Shown here piece after piece: positions 42,276-54,752 of a DNA stretch of 64,000 nt. Source of the stretch: Iris pallida (Eukaryota > Streptophyta > Magnoliopsida > Asparagales > Iridaceae). The first letter of the stretch is position 1. The number at the start of each line of letters is the position of its first letter. The position numbers and the translations under genes were made by a program. The notes below the pieces were generated by a model. It did no database searches. It was not told where the DNA came from and saw only the letters and a program-made list of their open reading frames with translations. The stretch spans positions 7,613,138 through 7,677,137 of the forward strand of contig JANAVB010033216.1 of the NCBI GenBank assembly GCA_029216955.1, in the 5' to 3' direction.

Positions 42276-44669
42276 TGACCTCCATAAACAATTTATTTAG
42301 TTATTTATTACTATTTAGAATTTTAGAAGGCCAGGCTGTGCCAATTCAGCCCGAACTGGACCTGAACCTAACCAAGCCCATGTAGGCACATGGTAAGACC
42401 AAATATGCCATATAGACATATTTATGTGTATACAAGTATTTTGTAATTATTTTAGGAATTTACAAATAGTATCTAAATAATTATATATATGAAAAATATC
42501 AATATTATTAATATTGATATGGCATCTTAGATTAATTGCAAGACTTTGTGGTGGACCAATTTATGTAAGGATATGGTGAGTTCACCCCCAATGTGTACCT
42601 TTTGTAAGTTATGTTAGTTGGTAATTATAATTATAATTAATATTACTATTACTTTTTTATTAAATAAATAACGATTTCTATTTGATAAATCTTTGTCAAA
42701 TATTTTGTATATATATATATATGTATATATATTTCTAAAAATAGATATTATTTGAGATGCTAGAAATATTTATTGTCTTAGGGATGTGTATATAGAATAC
42801 ACACATGTATATATATATACATATATAATGAGTTATATATATAAAGTAATAAAAAAGGAAAACAAATAGAATAAAACAAAGTAAACCCAAAATACCCCAA
42901 GCCATGCCAGGCCAAGCCCAACTCCCCACCCGAGCATAACCCCAGCAGCAGCTAAATCCCAACCCTTTGAAACCCGACAGTATATAGAGAGAGGGAGAGA
43001 ATAATCCCTCGACAAACCCAAACCCTAGCCGCCTCACCACGACCATATCCCGACGACCTCCCCTGACACCTGTGCCGCGGCACAGGGCACCGGACCGGCC
43101 CCCCGCGGCCTGGGACAAAAACCGTACCAGTAGCAACAATATCAGTAGCGACAATGAGGGCCGATTTCGCATCGACCGTTCTCAATGATCTCTCGATCGT
43201 TCCACGAACCGATTCTTCAGCTATGATCCCGACATCGCCCCCTTCAACCCTGTTCATGTAGAATAAATTCCACTAGATTATATCGATCAGGAAATTATTA
43301 CAAAAATCTCGAGAAACCTATTCGAAAACAGAGCAATAGGACAGTCCAACTCCTCGATTGGAAGGCAGTTTATAAACCAAACAAAAGGAGTTTTTGAAAA
43401 CTAATTAAAGACAGTCCTAGACAACCTATAGGTCTCTGCAACCCAATTTACAGAAGTTGATTTTATCGACTACGTGCCGAGAAATCAGATCCCAAATATT
43501 GACAAAAACCCGTTTTCAAAACTGTAAATTTTTAATAAAACTCTCCGGTACGACGTATGTCCCACCAAATCGGATGACGTGGTCGCGAACTGAAAGTATC
43601 AAAATGTGCATATCGACTTCCCGGATGTGTGGGCTTTGACGGAATTCAAATTGGTTGCATGTGCGCGACGAATTTGATGCGTATCCGTCAAAATTTACCT
43701 TATCGATCTCTTTGCAAATTTCCTAATTACTTTATGCACGTTCGTTAGATCGAGACAAAACTTGTGCCAATAGGACCGTATCATTTTTCTGGTCCTGTAT
43801 GCCAAGTTTGGTTCGATTCTGAGATAATTGATTGGATCGCCGTTTCATGGGCCCCACGATCCGATTCAACGAGCAATTTTGTGCACGGCCTGCCAGAATC
43901 CAACTTTGGACATATGGTTGGGTTCATATCATCAAAACAAATCAGTAGACATATAGTTTGATGACTTTAGAGACCATTGACTCTGGCACGCTTTTCGGTG
44001 CAAAGTGGGTCCAACGGTAGACATCGTTTTGGCCCAAAATTATAGTTTTGCCCCTGTGTCCAGAATAGGACTTAAGGATAGGCAATTCTAGCTAATTTGA
44101 CTATTCTGAGAAAGTTGGCAATGTCTGTTTCAGCTTTCAGAGACAGTTGTGAGAATTGGACTTTATGGCTTACAAGTTGACGGTAAATTATTGGTTCTTC
44201 GTGCTACCACCAGGCAAGTATACCTTGCCGAACATATGCAATATTTATATTATTTTCTTTCTATTGTACTTCTTTCATATGGTTACGTGTTTCTCATATT
44301 GTGATTGGTTTCTCATCGATTGTTTTACTTGTTTCTAGATTTACGTGTACGTATAGGATATTCGATATTGCTTGTCTATTGGTCTTCTTCATGTTATCGT
44401 GTCTTGTGATAGAGTCACCAGTTCTACACCTTGTTCTTGACTTAACCATCTTGACTGGGAGTATCTTTTATTGTACTATAGTTGAGACCTACTATAGATT
44501 GGGAGTATCTTACATTGTATTACGACCTATAGCAGATTCTTTGATCATGATATTGATTGATTGATTTGACTTATGACATACTATAGATTGGGAGTATCTT
44601 GTATTGTATTACGATTTATAGGAGTCTACTTGACCTTGTATTCCTTTAGGAGAAGAGATTGATACTAGA
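42276..44669. other. Unassigned repeat-like DNA, no gene seen
   Basis: 2.4 kb without a credible coding region. 42650-42840 is AT-rich with short TA runs. A moderately GC-rich zone at 42900-43260 yields only short minus-strand ORFs without recognisable domains. At about 44440-44640 a segment with CTATAGATTGGGAGTATCTT is repeated imperfectly two to three times. The phrase CAGGCAAGTATACCTTGCCG near 44213 recalls the CAGGCGAGTACATTCTC box of the long LTRs, so this may be an old, diverged LTR; I could not find its ends. Confidence 0.4.
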
Positions 44670-46371
44670 TGTCAATACCACTTTTCTAGTTTGAGGGTAT
44701 TTTTTTTATTTTTGGGGTTATTTAAATTTATTATAATTTATTTGAATTTATGGGAATTTTTAGGATTTATTTTGGAATTGTTTGAATGAAGGTTGACTAG
44801 GTTGACTTTGACTAGCTTTGACTTGGTAGGCTAACCTAGAAGCTAACTCTAGTTGAGTTGGACTTGACTAGATTATGAAACCCTAGGTTAATTTAAGTTA
44901 ACCATATTCTAGTTATTAGAATCAATTGGAAATAGGAATTAGAATAGGAAATTGATTAATGACTTGTGAACTTCACAAGTCATGACTAATGACTAAGCCC
45001 ATAGAAGCCCACAAACCCATTATCCATGAGCCAAACCCTAACCCTAATCCTTAGTGGCCGGCCACCTAGCATTGGGAATCCCCCTATAAATAGTCTCCTA
45101 GAAATTAGGGCTAGCCTATTTAGGAAAGAACAAGTTTTAGAAAGAGGTGAGTCTCCATCTTCATAAATTCCTAGAAAATCTATTTTAACTCCTTTTTAAT
45201 CCAAACAAATTGTAATATGTTTTAAATTAAGTTTTCTTGCTGTTGGTATATTTATTTCTCAGTTTTATAGCAATTTGGTGGAGTTTATGGAGCAAGGAGA
45301 CACCCCCCTCTTTGAAGCTTTTCTTGTATTTGGACACCATTAGGTAAATCATTAAAACTCCTTGTTAGATGTTGTTTTATTGCATGATGACCTAGATCTA
45401 AGGGTCCCCTAGCTAATCCTAGATTTTGTAGGATTTCGTGTCCTAAATTGACACGTATCAGTCCTAGGGTTTAAGTGTTTGATGAAATGCCCCAAAGGGC
45501 ATTTCGAATTATTTTTAGAAAAGTTGCTGAATAGGAAATCGTATTTTAATGTGGCTTACATGTTCCTGATTGACTGGGAGTGATTTGGTGTCGTTTCATG
45601 TCAGATTGGACACTTGGACACCCCGCGCGCGCGGGCAGTTTTCGTATCCTGCAACTCGGGTGCATTTACGCAACGGACACGCTACTAGGACACGTAAAAC
45701 ACGATACACGCCTTGGGGTACTGACTGACACACCACGTGTCAAGTTTTAGATGACCACGTGGCGTGTCGAGGGAGCAATCATCATCGCACTGGGTTTACA
45801 CCGACACAGTTCACGCGGTTTTTGGGTTCGGATACGCATGTTTTGACACGACACGACGGCACGTCGATACGAGTCAGGGTGACACAGTCGTAGCCTGACA
45901 CTTGGCGAACTCGTGGGTGAGTGCACGTGACACGAAGTGTCCTGTGTCGTGCTCTGGACACGGCTGAACTCGTACACGAGGATTGGTCCAGTTTTGTACT
46001 ATTTTGTGTTCGGGGCTCTTTGGACACGGCGGTGTCCAATTGGGTGGACACGAAGACCCCTGTGACACGTACATGTGCTAGATTAATTACCAACCAATTA
46101 TTTTGCATATTAAAATGGTTTTGATGTTTGAATTCAAGTTTCCCAATTGTGACTGATACATGCATTTAATTGAAATTCCTGATGTTTCATTCCTATTTTA
46201 AACTGAATCCTGAATGTTTATAAAAATAATATATATATAAAATAATATATATATATTATATATATATATATATATAGATATAATATAGATAATATATATA
46301 TAGAATAGATTTATATATTTATATATATATATATATATATTTATAATCTAATATATATTTATATATATATA
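44670..46371 (+). mobile_element. 5' part of a long gypsy-type LTR, cut by an assembly gap
   Basis: Begins TGTCAATACCACTTTTCTAG and aligns with the start of the solo LTR at 20210: GAGGGTA, the TTGAC-containing stretch (44795-44890), GACTAAGCCCATAG, AAACCCTAACCCTAAT, a TATA box (45085-45092), the AAGAACAAGTTTTAGAAAGA leader, GGACAC/CACGTG-rich sequence (45600-46080), then TA-rich DNA (46220-46371) up to the gap. The 3' half is missing. ORFs in the GACACG-rich zone are not genes. Confidence 0.72.
45085..45092 (+). promoter_or_regulatory. TATA box of the partial long LTR
   Basis: TATAAATA in CCCCCTATAAATAGTC, matching the TATA position of the solo LTR at 20210. Confidence 0.5.
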
Positions 46372-46384
46372 NNNNNNNNNNNNN
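46372..46384. other. Assembly gap (13 Ns)
   Basis: Thirteen N bases following a TA-rich tract. The real missing length is unknown; the left ends of the CACTA element and of the Tekay 3' LTR, and the right part of the LTR at 44670, are all missing here. Confidence 1.
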
Positions 46385-46908
46385 CATAGAAAATCGAAGA
46401 TCTGAACCAAATTAAATCAAGATCCAATATTTAGGATCAGGGTTAGGGTTTTCTTACGTACGGAACTTGCCCTGATTTTCCATAGGAGGCGGCGGAGACG
46501 AGAATTTGGGGGAAATTTGGAGGGGAGAGGGACCGTCGGGTGCAAGAGAGCGGCGTCGACGTGGAGATCGAAATTCTTCGACTCCGGTACGGTGATGGGA
46601 AGAGAATGGCACCAGGAGGTGTACGTGGGGAGAGCAAAGGGTTTTTTTTTCTTCTTCTTCTGTACATAGAATGAAAGATAGTGAACTGGAACGCTTTTGT
46701 TATCAAGCACGTGACCAACAAGTGTGATTAAACGTATATAATTATGTTTATTGACCATTCAAAAAATATTAAACTTTAAGTAAATTAATATTAGGAACAA
46801 TTTGATAGTTTGGAACGGTTAACAAATGTTCCAAGGTCTAGGAACATCTATACACTGTTCCAATGTCCAAAAGGTTAAATGTTTCAAATTATCCTTTTTG
46901 GTGTAGTG
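46385..46908 (-). mobile_element. Terminal part of a CACTA (EnSpm) DNA transposon
   Basis: The right end reads CCTTTTTGGTGTAGTG (46893-46908), the complement of CACTACACCAAAAAGG, the CACTA-superfamily terminal inverted repeat. Subterminal GGAAC/GTTCC repeats (about 46795-46870) fit this superfamily. The next bases, AGA, match the Tekay LTR insertion point, consistent with a 3-base target duplication. The interior (46385-46790) has no recognisable transposase; the other terminus lies beyond the gap. Confidence 0.78.
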
Positions 46909-49565
46909 AGATGGTATAGCAAGGTATACACAATCGTTATCAGCTGCAGTCTGACTTAGTTACAATTATGTAAAAGTAAGTACAAGACAATCCGACTAAC
47001 ATGTCGGTACCAAGTGGCAAAATGTAAGGTAAGTAGCAAAACGAGCAGGCAAGTAAAGAACCCACTCGTGTCCTCCTGCGATCATCCCTCTAGTATTGAC
47101 CATCTTGGAGGTAGAAGTAAGCTGAGTCCTCGGGAACTGGCTCTAAATTTTGCCATGCAAAATAAGAGAGGTTAGACCTCTAATAGCAAGTACCACAAGG
47201 AAGCACGATATGAGAACTAAAACCAGTGATAAGAGTTAAGAATATAATAATAAGTCTCCGCTTGCTACTGGGATTCACACAACATCCCGACACTTCAAAC
47301 CAACTTCCCAACCAAACAAGTACAGAAGTTGATCCATCATGTCCTGGCATTCTGATCATCTCAGTAGTTAACTAAGTAGGTACAATACGCAAACAAATCA
47401 ATTTAACTGCAATACAACTATTACGGCTTGCTAACTGTGAGTTCCAAGTTATTCTGGAATATGCAAATAAGGATTCCTCAGTTCTTACTATGCACAAGCA
47501 AGGCTAGTCTACCCAATAATCAATTACGCCAATCATGAATTAGACGAGTCCCAATGGGACGCCCGTCATCAGTATACAATAAATAAATATAAGCAGATAC
47601 CGATTTCTGCCCGTGTGGCAGATTTGTAGTATATGTGGGAACCAGCCGGCATGTCGGGGCACTAATTGCCCCAAGGATGGCTGTCATATAAGAACTCGGG
47701 AATCCATTCTCTCCATGCAATCGTTATTTTATTTAACTTAATAGTCCCTATGTTAATTGAAATCCCATGCCGTGGATCATGGTCATTCAGAATGAGTACT
47801 TCCGTACAGAGTACGATATGCATAACTCTACAACGATGCCCGTACGGTTAGGTTGTAGGTCTTACATAGCGTAATGCAACAATCAAACCTAGCCACGGAA
47901 TAATTATGCCTTGACTGTAGAGTACACATGTCGTTTTTGTAGAAAATCAGTTGGAGCCTGCACGTGTCCATATGCCAATGTTCGGGATCGGCTAGTCGAT
48001 TACAATGGTTCAAAGTTAATATGAACGTGTCTCATTCAATTTCAATAAGACGACTAGCCAGCCTCTTAGTTCCAACTAGGAACGCATGATCAATCATTAG
48101 TCAAGGTAACAATTAATGTCAATTCGTGATAAGGCATGAAAATCAACTAGCATTCAGTATGGTCGAGTCTATAACTCTCAGGGTTTTAGTTCCAGTCATA
48201 CTGGGTATCTATAAACCAATCGGGACACAGGGCACATTCCACACCACAATATGTATTAAAATATTAGCATATCATGATTATATCGAGTTCATGTTAAAAA
48301 GCGTAAGGATATAATAGGAGAAATGCCATGCCGACCTAAGGTAAATAAAGTATAAAGCAATAGGAACACCAAGGTTGGATTACGCCAAGGCTAATCTATA
48401 CCATGACTAGTCTACGCCAAAGCTTTACGCTAAGGCAAATATGCGCGTGTAAAGAAAGTACGCGTAAAGAAATAACGTTACGCGTAAACTCGTACGCGTA
48501 AAAGAATAATATTATGCGTAAACCAAAATCGCGTAAAGGAATTACGCCAAGTCAAAGAGTATGCGTAAAACAGAGCTACGCGTAAAGAACAGGGTTACGT
48601 GTAAGATTTGTACGCATAAAAGAATAGGGTTACGCATGAAACACTGTATGCGTAAAGAATAACATTACGCGTGAAACATTGTACGCGTAAAGAGTCGAGT
48701 TACACGTAAAATATTGTATACGTAAAGGGTCGAGCCACGCGTAAAGGTTGCACTCGTAAAGAGTCAAGTTTACGCACGAATGAATACGCATAAAGAGTAA
48801 TACTCCAAGCCAAGTCAACTTGCGTAAAACAGATTCACGCTGACATGAATAATCGTGGGCGTAGAGCTTGATACTACCCGAGCACGTAAAAACGTGGGCG
48901 TAAAGTTAATGCTTACGCGAGCTCGTATAACGTGAGCGTAAAACTCCTCCCGAACTCCAAATTCCATGGAACCTTCATTCCAAGTAAAAATGGAACTTCC
49001 ATGGTTCAGAATGGCGTATAACACGAATCTCAACAGCCTGGAACGATCAAAACTTGAAAACAAAGAAGTTTAATAGATCAAACCCACAAAATCCAAAAAT
49101 GGCAATTCTAGATCTACTAAAAATGGAACTTCAAAATGAAAAAATGTCAAGTTCTAAATTATCTTAGGATCATGAGAGGAAGATAAATGAACCATAAAAA
49201 ATATGGGTTCTCATGTGGAGCAAGATGTACTTGCCTAAGCTTTAGGTAGGTGGAGAGAGTTATGAGGAAGAAGAAGAGTAAATGAGAAGGAGAAGTAATA
49301 AAGAGAGAGAAAGGGTTGGGGCTTTAAATGAAGATGTGGTAGGTGGGGATTTGGGTCCGGTTCATGATGAACCATCAAAAATTCGGAAACAAACCAACCC
49401 TAAGCCGAACCCAAGAGCAAAACTAAAGTAGAAAATAAAATACCAAAAAATAATTAGCGTAAAACTAAAGGAATTAAATACAGAACAAATGTATGGTAAA
49501 TATTAAATAAATATATTCAAGCAGTACACGTATTAAAATACGTATTCTGGAAACGGGAAGTGACA
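46909..49565 (-). repeat. 3' LTR of the Tekay element, truncated
   Basis: Homologous to 55019-57679. Ends GGAAGTGACA on the plus strand. Contains the GCGTAAA array (about 48425-48940). Short ORFs inside are shared with the other LTR copies but have no known domain. Confidence 0.92.
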
Positions 49566-49581
49566 TCTCTACCCTCCTTAG
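49566..49581 (-). promoter_or_regulatory. Polypurine tract of the Tekay element
   Basis: Minus-strand CTAAGGAGGGTAGAGA directly before the 3' LTR, preceded by TTTCGAGGACAAAATTTTT, a common 3' context in Tekay/Del elements. Confidence 0.82.
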
Positions 49582-49738
49582 AAAAATTTTGTCCTCGAAA
49601 TTTCAAATCCAGGCAGGATAGAAATATCAGGGCTAAACTAATCTAAGTACAACAATTTTAGCGAGCAAGCAATCATCTTACATTACCAAATAGCAAGTAA
49701 TATATCTATGTTTATCAATCTTCGACATCAAGCAATTT

Positions 49739-51068
49739 CTACTCATAGGATGATAAGCATGAGGAATCAAGAAAATCAAGGTACACGGAAAGAAATATAT
49801 CTTGTGAGTAAAATAGGTACGGATACCGTGATCGGATATCATCCTCATGTTTCCACGTTGACTCTCCTAAGGAGTGATGACCCCAAGCAACATGGACAAG
49901 GCTAATTGTTCGGTTCTTGAGTATCTTCTTCCTTTGGTCCAAAATAGACACCGGCTGTTCCTCGTAAGACAGGTTGGTACCAACAACCAGTTCAGAATGA
50001 TCGAGGATATGGCGTGGGTCCGATACATACCTACGTAACTGAGATATGTGAAACACATCATGCACCTCTCGTAACGAAGGTGGATGGGACAAACGATAAG
50101 CAACATCACCTACCCTATCAATGATAGCAAATTGGCCCACGTATCACGGACTCAATTTTCCGCGAACGCCAAATCTAATGATCCCATGATTAGGTATGAT
50201 TCACAAAAATATGTGGTCCCCAATCGAAAATTCTAGCTGCCTATGATACTGGTCTGCCCAATGACGATGTCGATCTTGTGCAACTCGAAGTCGCTCTCTA
50301 ATTTCCTTAATCACTTCAACCGTCTGAACAATCATTTCTGGGCCTAACATCTTCCTCTCTCCGATATCATCCCATGCCAGTGGCGACCTACACATTGTAC
50401 CATATAGTGCTTCAAATGGCGCCATCTGGATACTGGCTTGATAACTGTTGTTGTACGAGAATTCGACTAGGTGCAAGTGATTCTTCCAAGACCCTCCGAA
50501 ATCTAGGGTGCAAGCTCGTAACATATCTTCTAAAGTCTGAATTTTCTTTCTGATTGCCCGTCCTTCTGTGGATGGTAATCCGTGCTAAATCTTAACTTGG
50601 TACCCAGAATATGATCTAAACTCTTCCAGAAATACGATGTAAAACGGGTATCTCTATCTGATACTATACTGACAGGGACCCCATGCTGCCTGACTATCTG
50701 TTGTATATACAATTCTGCCAATTTTTCTGTAGATTGCCCTACTCTAAAAGAAAGAAAATGTGCACCTTCGTAAGCCGATCCACTATTACCCAAATAGCAT
50801 CCTTACCACTTGGTGATCTCGGTAAACCGGTGACAAAGTCCATTGTGATATGCTCCCATCTCTATTTCGAGATAGGAAGCGGTTGTAATAATCCAGCTGG
50901 CCTTTGTTGTTCCGCCTTCACTTGCTGACATATTAAGCAACGAGAAATGAATCTAGCTATCTCTCTCTTTATTTCGTTCCACCAGAAGTGCTGCTTGACT
51001 ATCAGCTGCATTTTGGTCCCTCCGGGATGTATTGAATACTGAGAACTGTGGGCTTCTGCCATAACCTC
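49739..51068 (-). pseudogene. Tekay integrase and chromodomain-like C-terminus, broken
   Basis: Right to left: HHCC zinc module (YSIHPGGTKM, CLICQQVKAEQQRP; 51062-50862); a [14 protein letters not shown] (first Asp) and [23 protein letters not shown] (second Asp, near 50650); DGQSER (Glu, near 50545); a frameshift; then LEFSYNNSYQASIQMAPFEALYG (50524-50201). The final segment (50140-49739) has VGDVAYRL, VFHISQLRRYV and the SLVHVAWGHHSLGESTWKHEDD block that matches the chromodomain-type tail of chromoviruses, thought to guide integration to heterochromatin. Several stops and frameshifts make it non-functional. Confidence 0.87.
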
Positions 51069-51071
51069 CTG

Positions 51072-52686
51072 TCAGATATCTCCACTAGGCACACATAGAC
51101 GTGATCCAAATCTAAGTGTACCATCTTCGTGAATTTTTATCTCCTTCCTGAGTTCCGACTCACATTCTGTCCTAAGCTTCTGAATCCTTGGGTCCTGTGC
51201 TTGAGCTGTCTTGATCCTGTCTACCAAGTCAGATTGGACTCGTAGACTTGCCAGAATTCCTATATCACTAGGAAGTATAACCTCGATGCCCATCTCTTGA
51301 AGATCTTCTAAAATATGTTTTTTTGACGTCAACATAAATGCGCTGCCTCTCCGGCTAAGAGCGTCTGCTACCACATTAGTCTTGCCTGGATGATACTGAA
51401 GCTCTACGTCATAATCTTTGATCAATTCTAACCATCTTCTCTGTCTCATGTTCAGTTCCTTCTGAGTAAAGATGTACTTCAGACTCTTGTGGCCTATATA
51501 CATGTCCACTTGATCACCATACAAGTAGTGCCTCCATAGCTTCAAAGCAAATACTATCGCTGCCAACTCCAAGTCATGGGTCGGATAATTCTTCTCGTGG
51601 TCCCGAAGTTGCCTAGATGCATACGCTATCACCTTCCCATGTTGCAGTAGGACACATCCGAGTCCTTTTTCTGACGCGTCATAATATACAGTAAAACGTT
51701 CGGGTCCAACTGGTAATGTAAGAATAGGTGCCGTGATCAACTTCTGCTTTAAATTCTCAAATGATGCCTGGCACTCTGCCGACCAGACAAATGGCACATC
51801 CTTCCGTGTCAAGCGGGTCATGGGTGATGAGAGTCTTGCAAAGTCTGATACGAACCTTCTGTAATATTCTGTTAATCCTAAGAAACTCCGCACATCTGCT
51901 ACGGTCTTAGGTGTTGGCCAACTCTCTACTGCTTCCACTTTCTTAGGATCCACTACTACTCCAGCCCCTGATATGATGTGTCCCAAGAATGAAATATGAT
52001 CCGTCCAAATCTCACACTTGTTGAGCTTGGCATACAACTGGTTCTCTCTCAGAACCTGTAACACTTTTCTGAGGTGATCTTCATGCTCTTCTTCACTAGC
52101 TGAGTATACGAGAATGTCGTCGAGGAACACAACGATAAATTGATCTAAGTACGGCATAAAGATACGGTTCATCAAATCCATAAATATTGCTAGAGCATTG
52201 GTCAAACCGAACGATATTACTAAAAATTCGTAGTGCCCGTACTTGGACCTGAATGCCGTCTTGGGAAAATCCTCTTTTCGAACCCTCACTTGATGATACC
52301 CTGATCGAAGATCTATCTTGGAGAAAACCCTTGCTCTGTTCAACTGATCAAACAAGTCGTCGATCCTTGGTAGTGGGTACTTATTCTTTACTGTTGTCGC
52401 GTTGAGCTTTCTGTAGTCAATGCACAATCTTGATGACCCATCCTTCTTCCCTACAAGTACCACTGGTGCTGCCCATGTGATTCGCTAACTCGAATGAACT
52501 TTTTTCCTTCAGTTCCTCTATGTGTTGATACACCTTGGCCTGCTCTGAATCCGCCATTCTGTAAACTCGATCTGATATCGATTTAGTTCCAGGTGCCAAT
52601 TCTATACTGAACTCAATATCCCTAACCGGTGGTAGACCTGGAAGTTCTTCGGGAAATATATCTAGAAACTCTTCAACTACCTTCAA
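51072..52686 (-). pseudogene. Tekay reverse transcriptase and RNase H
   Basis: The segment 52686-52490 opens RT (FPEELPGLPPVRDIEFSIEL). After a frameshift near 52480 a 463-residue open stretch follows (52463-51072) with [28 protein letters not shown], the active site FLDDILVYS (near 52110), the thumb motif [12 protein letters not shown] and RNase H ([47 protein letters not shown]). Apart from the N-terminal frameshift the RT-RNase H body is open. It is the best-preserved enzyme relic in the window. Confidence 0.92.
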
Positions 52687-52689
52687 AAC

Positions 52690-53133
52690 TTAAACTTCTT
52701 CCATTGCCGCTACTATTCCTTCTTCTTGTTGAGTTGCCACTGATCTGACTAAGGTAAATCGCTCCATGCTTGGAATATTAAAAGATGCACTCCCTCTACG
52801 ACAATCTATTATAGTATGACTGTCTTTCAGCCAGTCCATGCCTAAGATAACGTCAAAATTTCCAACAAAAAATTCTATTAATCTGGCGGGTAAGGAACGC
52901 CTGCACACTACAACTCTACATGCTAGAATAATCCTACTAACTCCTACGAGCCCATTACCAGTGAGTATATTCAACCTCCCTGGCAATGACTCGAATTCTA
53001 TTCCTAGTCGTGTCGTAAATTGTGCAGATATAAATGAGTGTGATGCTCCTGAATCAAACAATGCTACTGCGAGATATGAGGCGACGAGAATGCTACCTGC
53101 CATAACATCTTCCGATGCCAATGCCTCTTCCAA
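52690..53133 (-). pseudogene. Tekay protease
   Basis: 147-residue open segment with AVALFDSGASHSFIS (aspartic protease active site D-S-G) near 53040 and VILGMDWL (near 52840). It follows the gag linker in minus orientation and ends at a stop just before RT. It would cleave the polyprotein if expressed. Confidence 0.87.
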
Positions 53134-54636
53134 AGATAGATTGAATGCCTGCCCTCGGCCTCCTTGTTGGTTCCTATGCTGCGGCCTAGCCTGGTGTTGC
53201 TACTGGCCCCTGCCTTGGTGATGCTGGGGTAGTCTTTGTTGTTGCTGCTGCATCGGCGGTCCCTGCTGCCGAAACATCTGAGCCTGTGACATGAACGGGC
53301 GTTGTGCCAACGGCCTCACTGCTACCGCTGGTCCTTGATACTGGCCTGCCCCTGGTGCTGGCAGAGCCGGATACTGTTGCACTGGTCCTCCTGAACTCAA
53401 ATTCATGGAACAGGTGGAAACCCGATGATCTGGACTTCCATATACCAAATACTGTCTATTCAATGCCCGACACACGCCTCTAGTGTGCCCTGCCTTCCCA
53501 TAATAGGTGCAGCCCACTGGGGGTTGCTGGTTCTTCCTCTGCTGCTGCTGCTGTCTTGGTGGTGCTGGCCCTCGCGTCGCCACATCGTGAATGCGAATGC
53601 AAGGGGATGGTGCTGTTATTAGGGGCGCTACTCTCCCTCATCCTTCAATCTGATTGTAAGATCTCTTCTGACCTCCAGTCCTTGCTGTGATCCTCTGGAT
53701 TGTGATCTCATGCCTCCGGGTTGCCGTCAATACCTCATCAAAGGTCTGGTAGTTGTGCCCCTCTATCAATTGCAAGAGTTCAAGATAGAATCCTTGTTGA
53801 AATCTCATAGCCCTCTGGCTCTCCATTGCTACCATCTCCGGGGCGAACCTACTCAGTCTGCAGAACTCTGCTGCATAAGCATCCACTGTCTTACCAGCCT
53901 ACTTGAGGTTGATAAACTTCTGTTGTAGCTCGAACTGTGCCACAACTCCATAGTACTTCGTCTTGAATCTTGCAGTAAAATTGCCCCAAGCAACAAGACT
54001 TCTGATGCCCACTTTTTCTGATTCCCACCAATCACGTGCGAGGTCCTGAAGTAACAGCTTCACTAGATCCATACGTTCTTCCGTCGGTACCTTGGCCGCT
54101 GTCAGAGTAACCTCGATGTCCTTAAGCCATGTATCTGCTAAAATAGCATCTTCCGTGCCCTAAAAACGACGGGGATTGTACTTGCAAAATCTGGTTGATG
54201 CTCCTGAATCGGTCCTCACCCCTCTTTCTAAAGCCGTTTACAATCCTTGGTTGAGCAACACATTCTGCTCTTGTAGCTGAGTGTGCATGCGTTGCTGGGC
54301 CAACATCTGATGTTGCTGCGTAGCCATCATCCCTCTCATGATCTCCAGAAAGGCTAGTGTGTCTACTTCCACTGGGGTAGGTGGAACTATTGGTGGTGTT
54401 GGAACCTTCGGATACTGCGGTCCAGCTGCTGGTTCCACTATCACCTCTTTTTGGACGGTCTCTTGAGGTAGCACTGGCCCTTGTTGCTGACCAACATGGT
54501 CAGGTTGTCCGTGTTGCCCTTGTTGTTGTCCAGCTCTGACATATGCGGACAAGGTGCCCCTAAGAAAAGGGACAATAGAACAATCAAACGATCGGACAGG
54601 GAAGATCAATGAAGTCAAAGGATACCGAAATGTCAA
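53134..54636 (-). pseudogene. gag: Tekay gag, right copy
   Basis: Same organisation as 1-1539. The N-terminal Gln-rich part is 54636-54238. The gag domain is cut further here by a TAG near 53900 (AAG-TAG in place of AAG-CAG in the left copy), so only 82 residues remain in the last open piece. Zinc-knuckle Cys-to-Tyr changes are the same as in the left copy, so that damage predates the duplication. Confidence 0.85.
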
Positions 54637-54752
54637 ACTCGAGTCGAGAGTAAGGAATCATGAGATCAAGGGAAAACATGTGTGATTGAGACATCCTATT
54701 AAAATACCCCACAAGTCTGAAATCAGACCTGTATGGGCCACCACTAAAACCT

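Noticed and set aside
42735..43257. Minus-strand ORFs of 101-145 residues
   Set aside because: Overlapping frames, no domain, one runs into a TA-rich tract; probably chance.
46417..46758. 113-residue minus-strand ORF as CACTA transposase
   Set aside because: No transposase motif; Lys run and Pro/Ser composition look like non-coding DNA.
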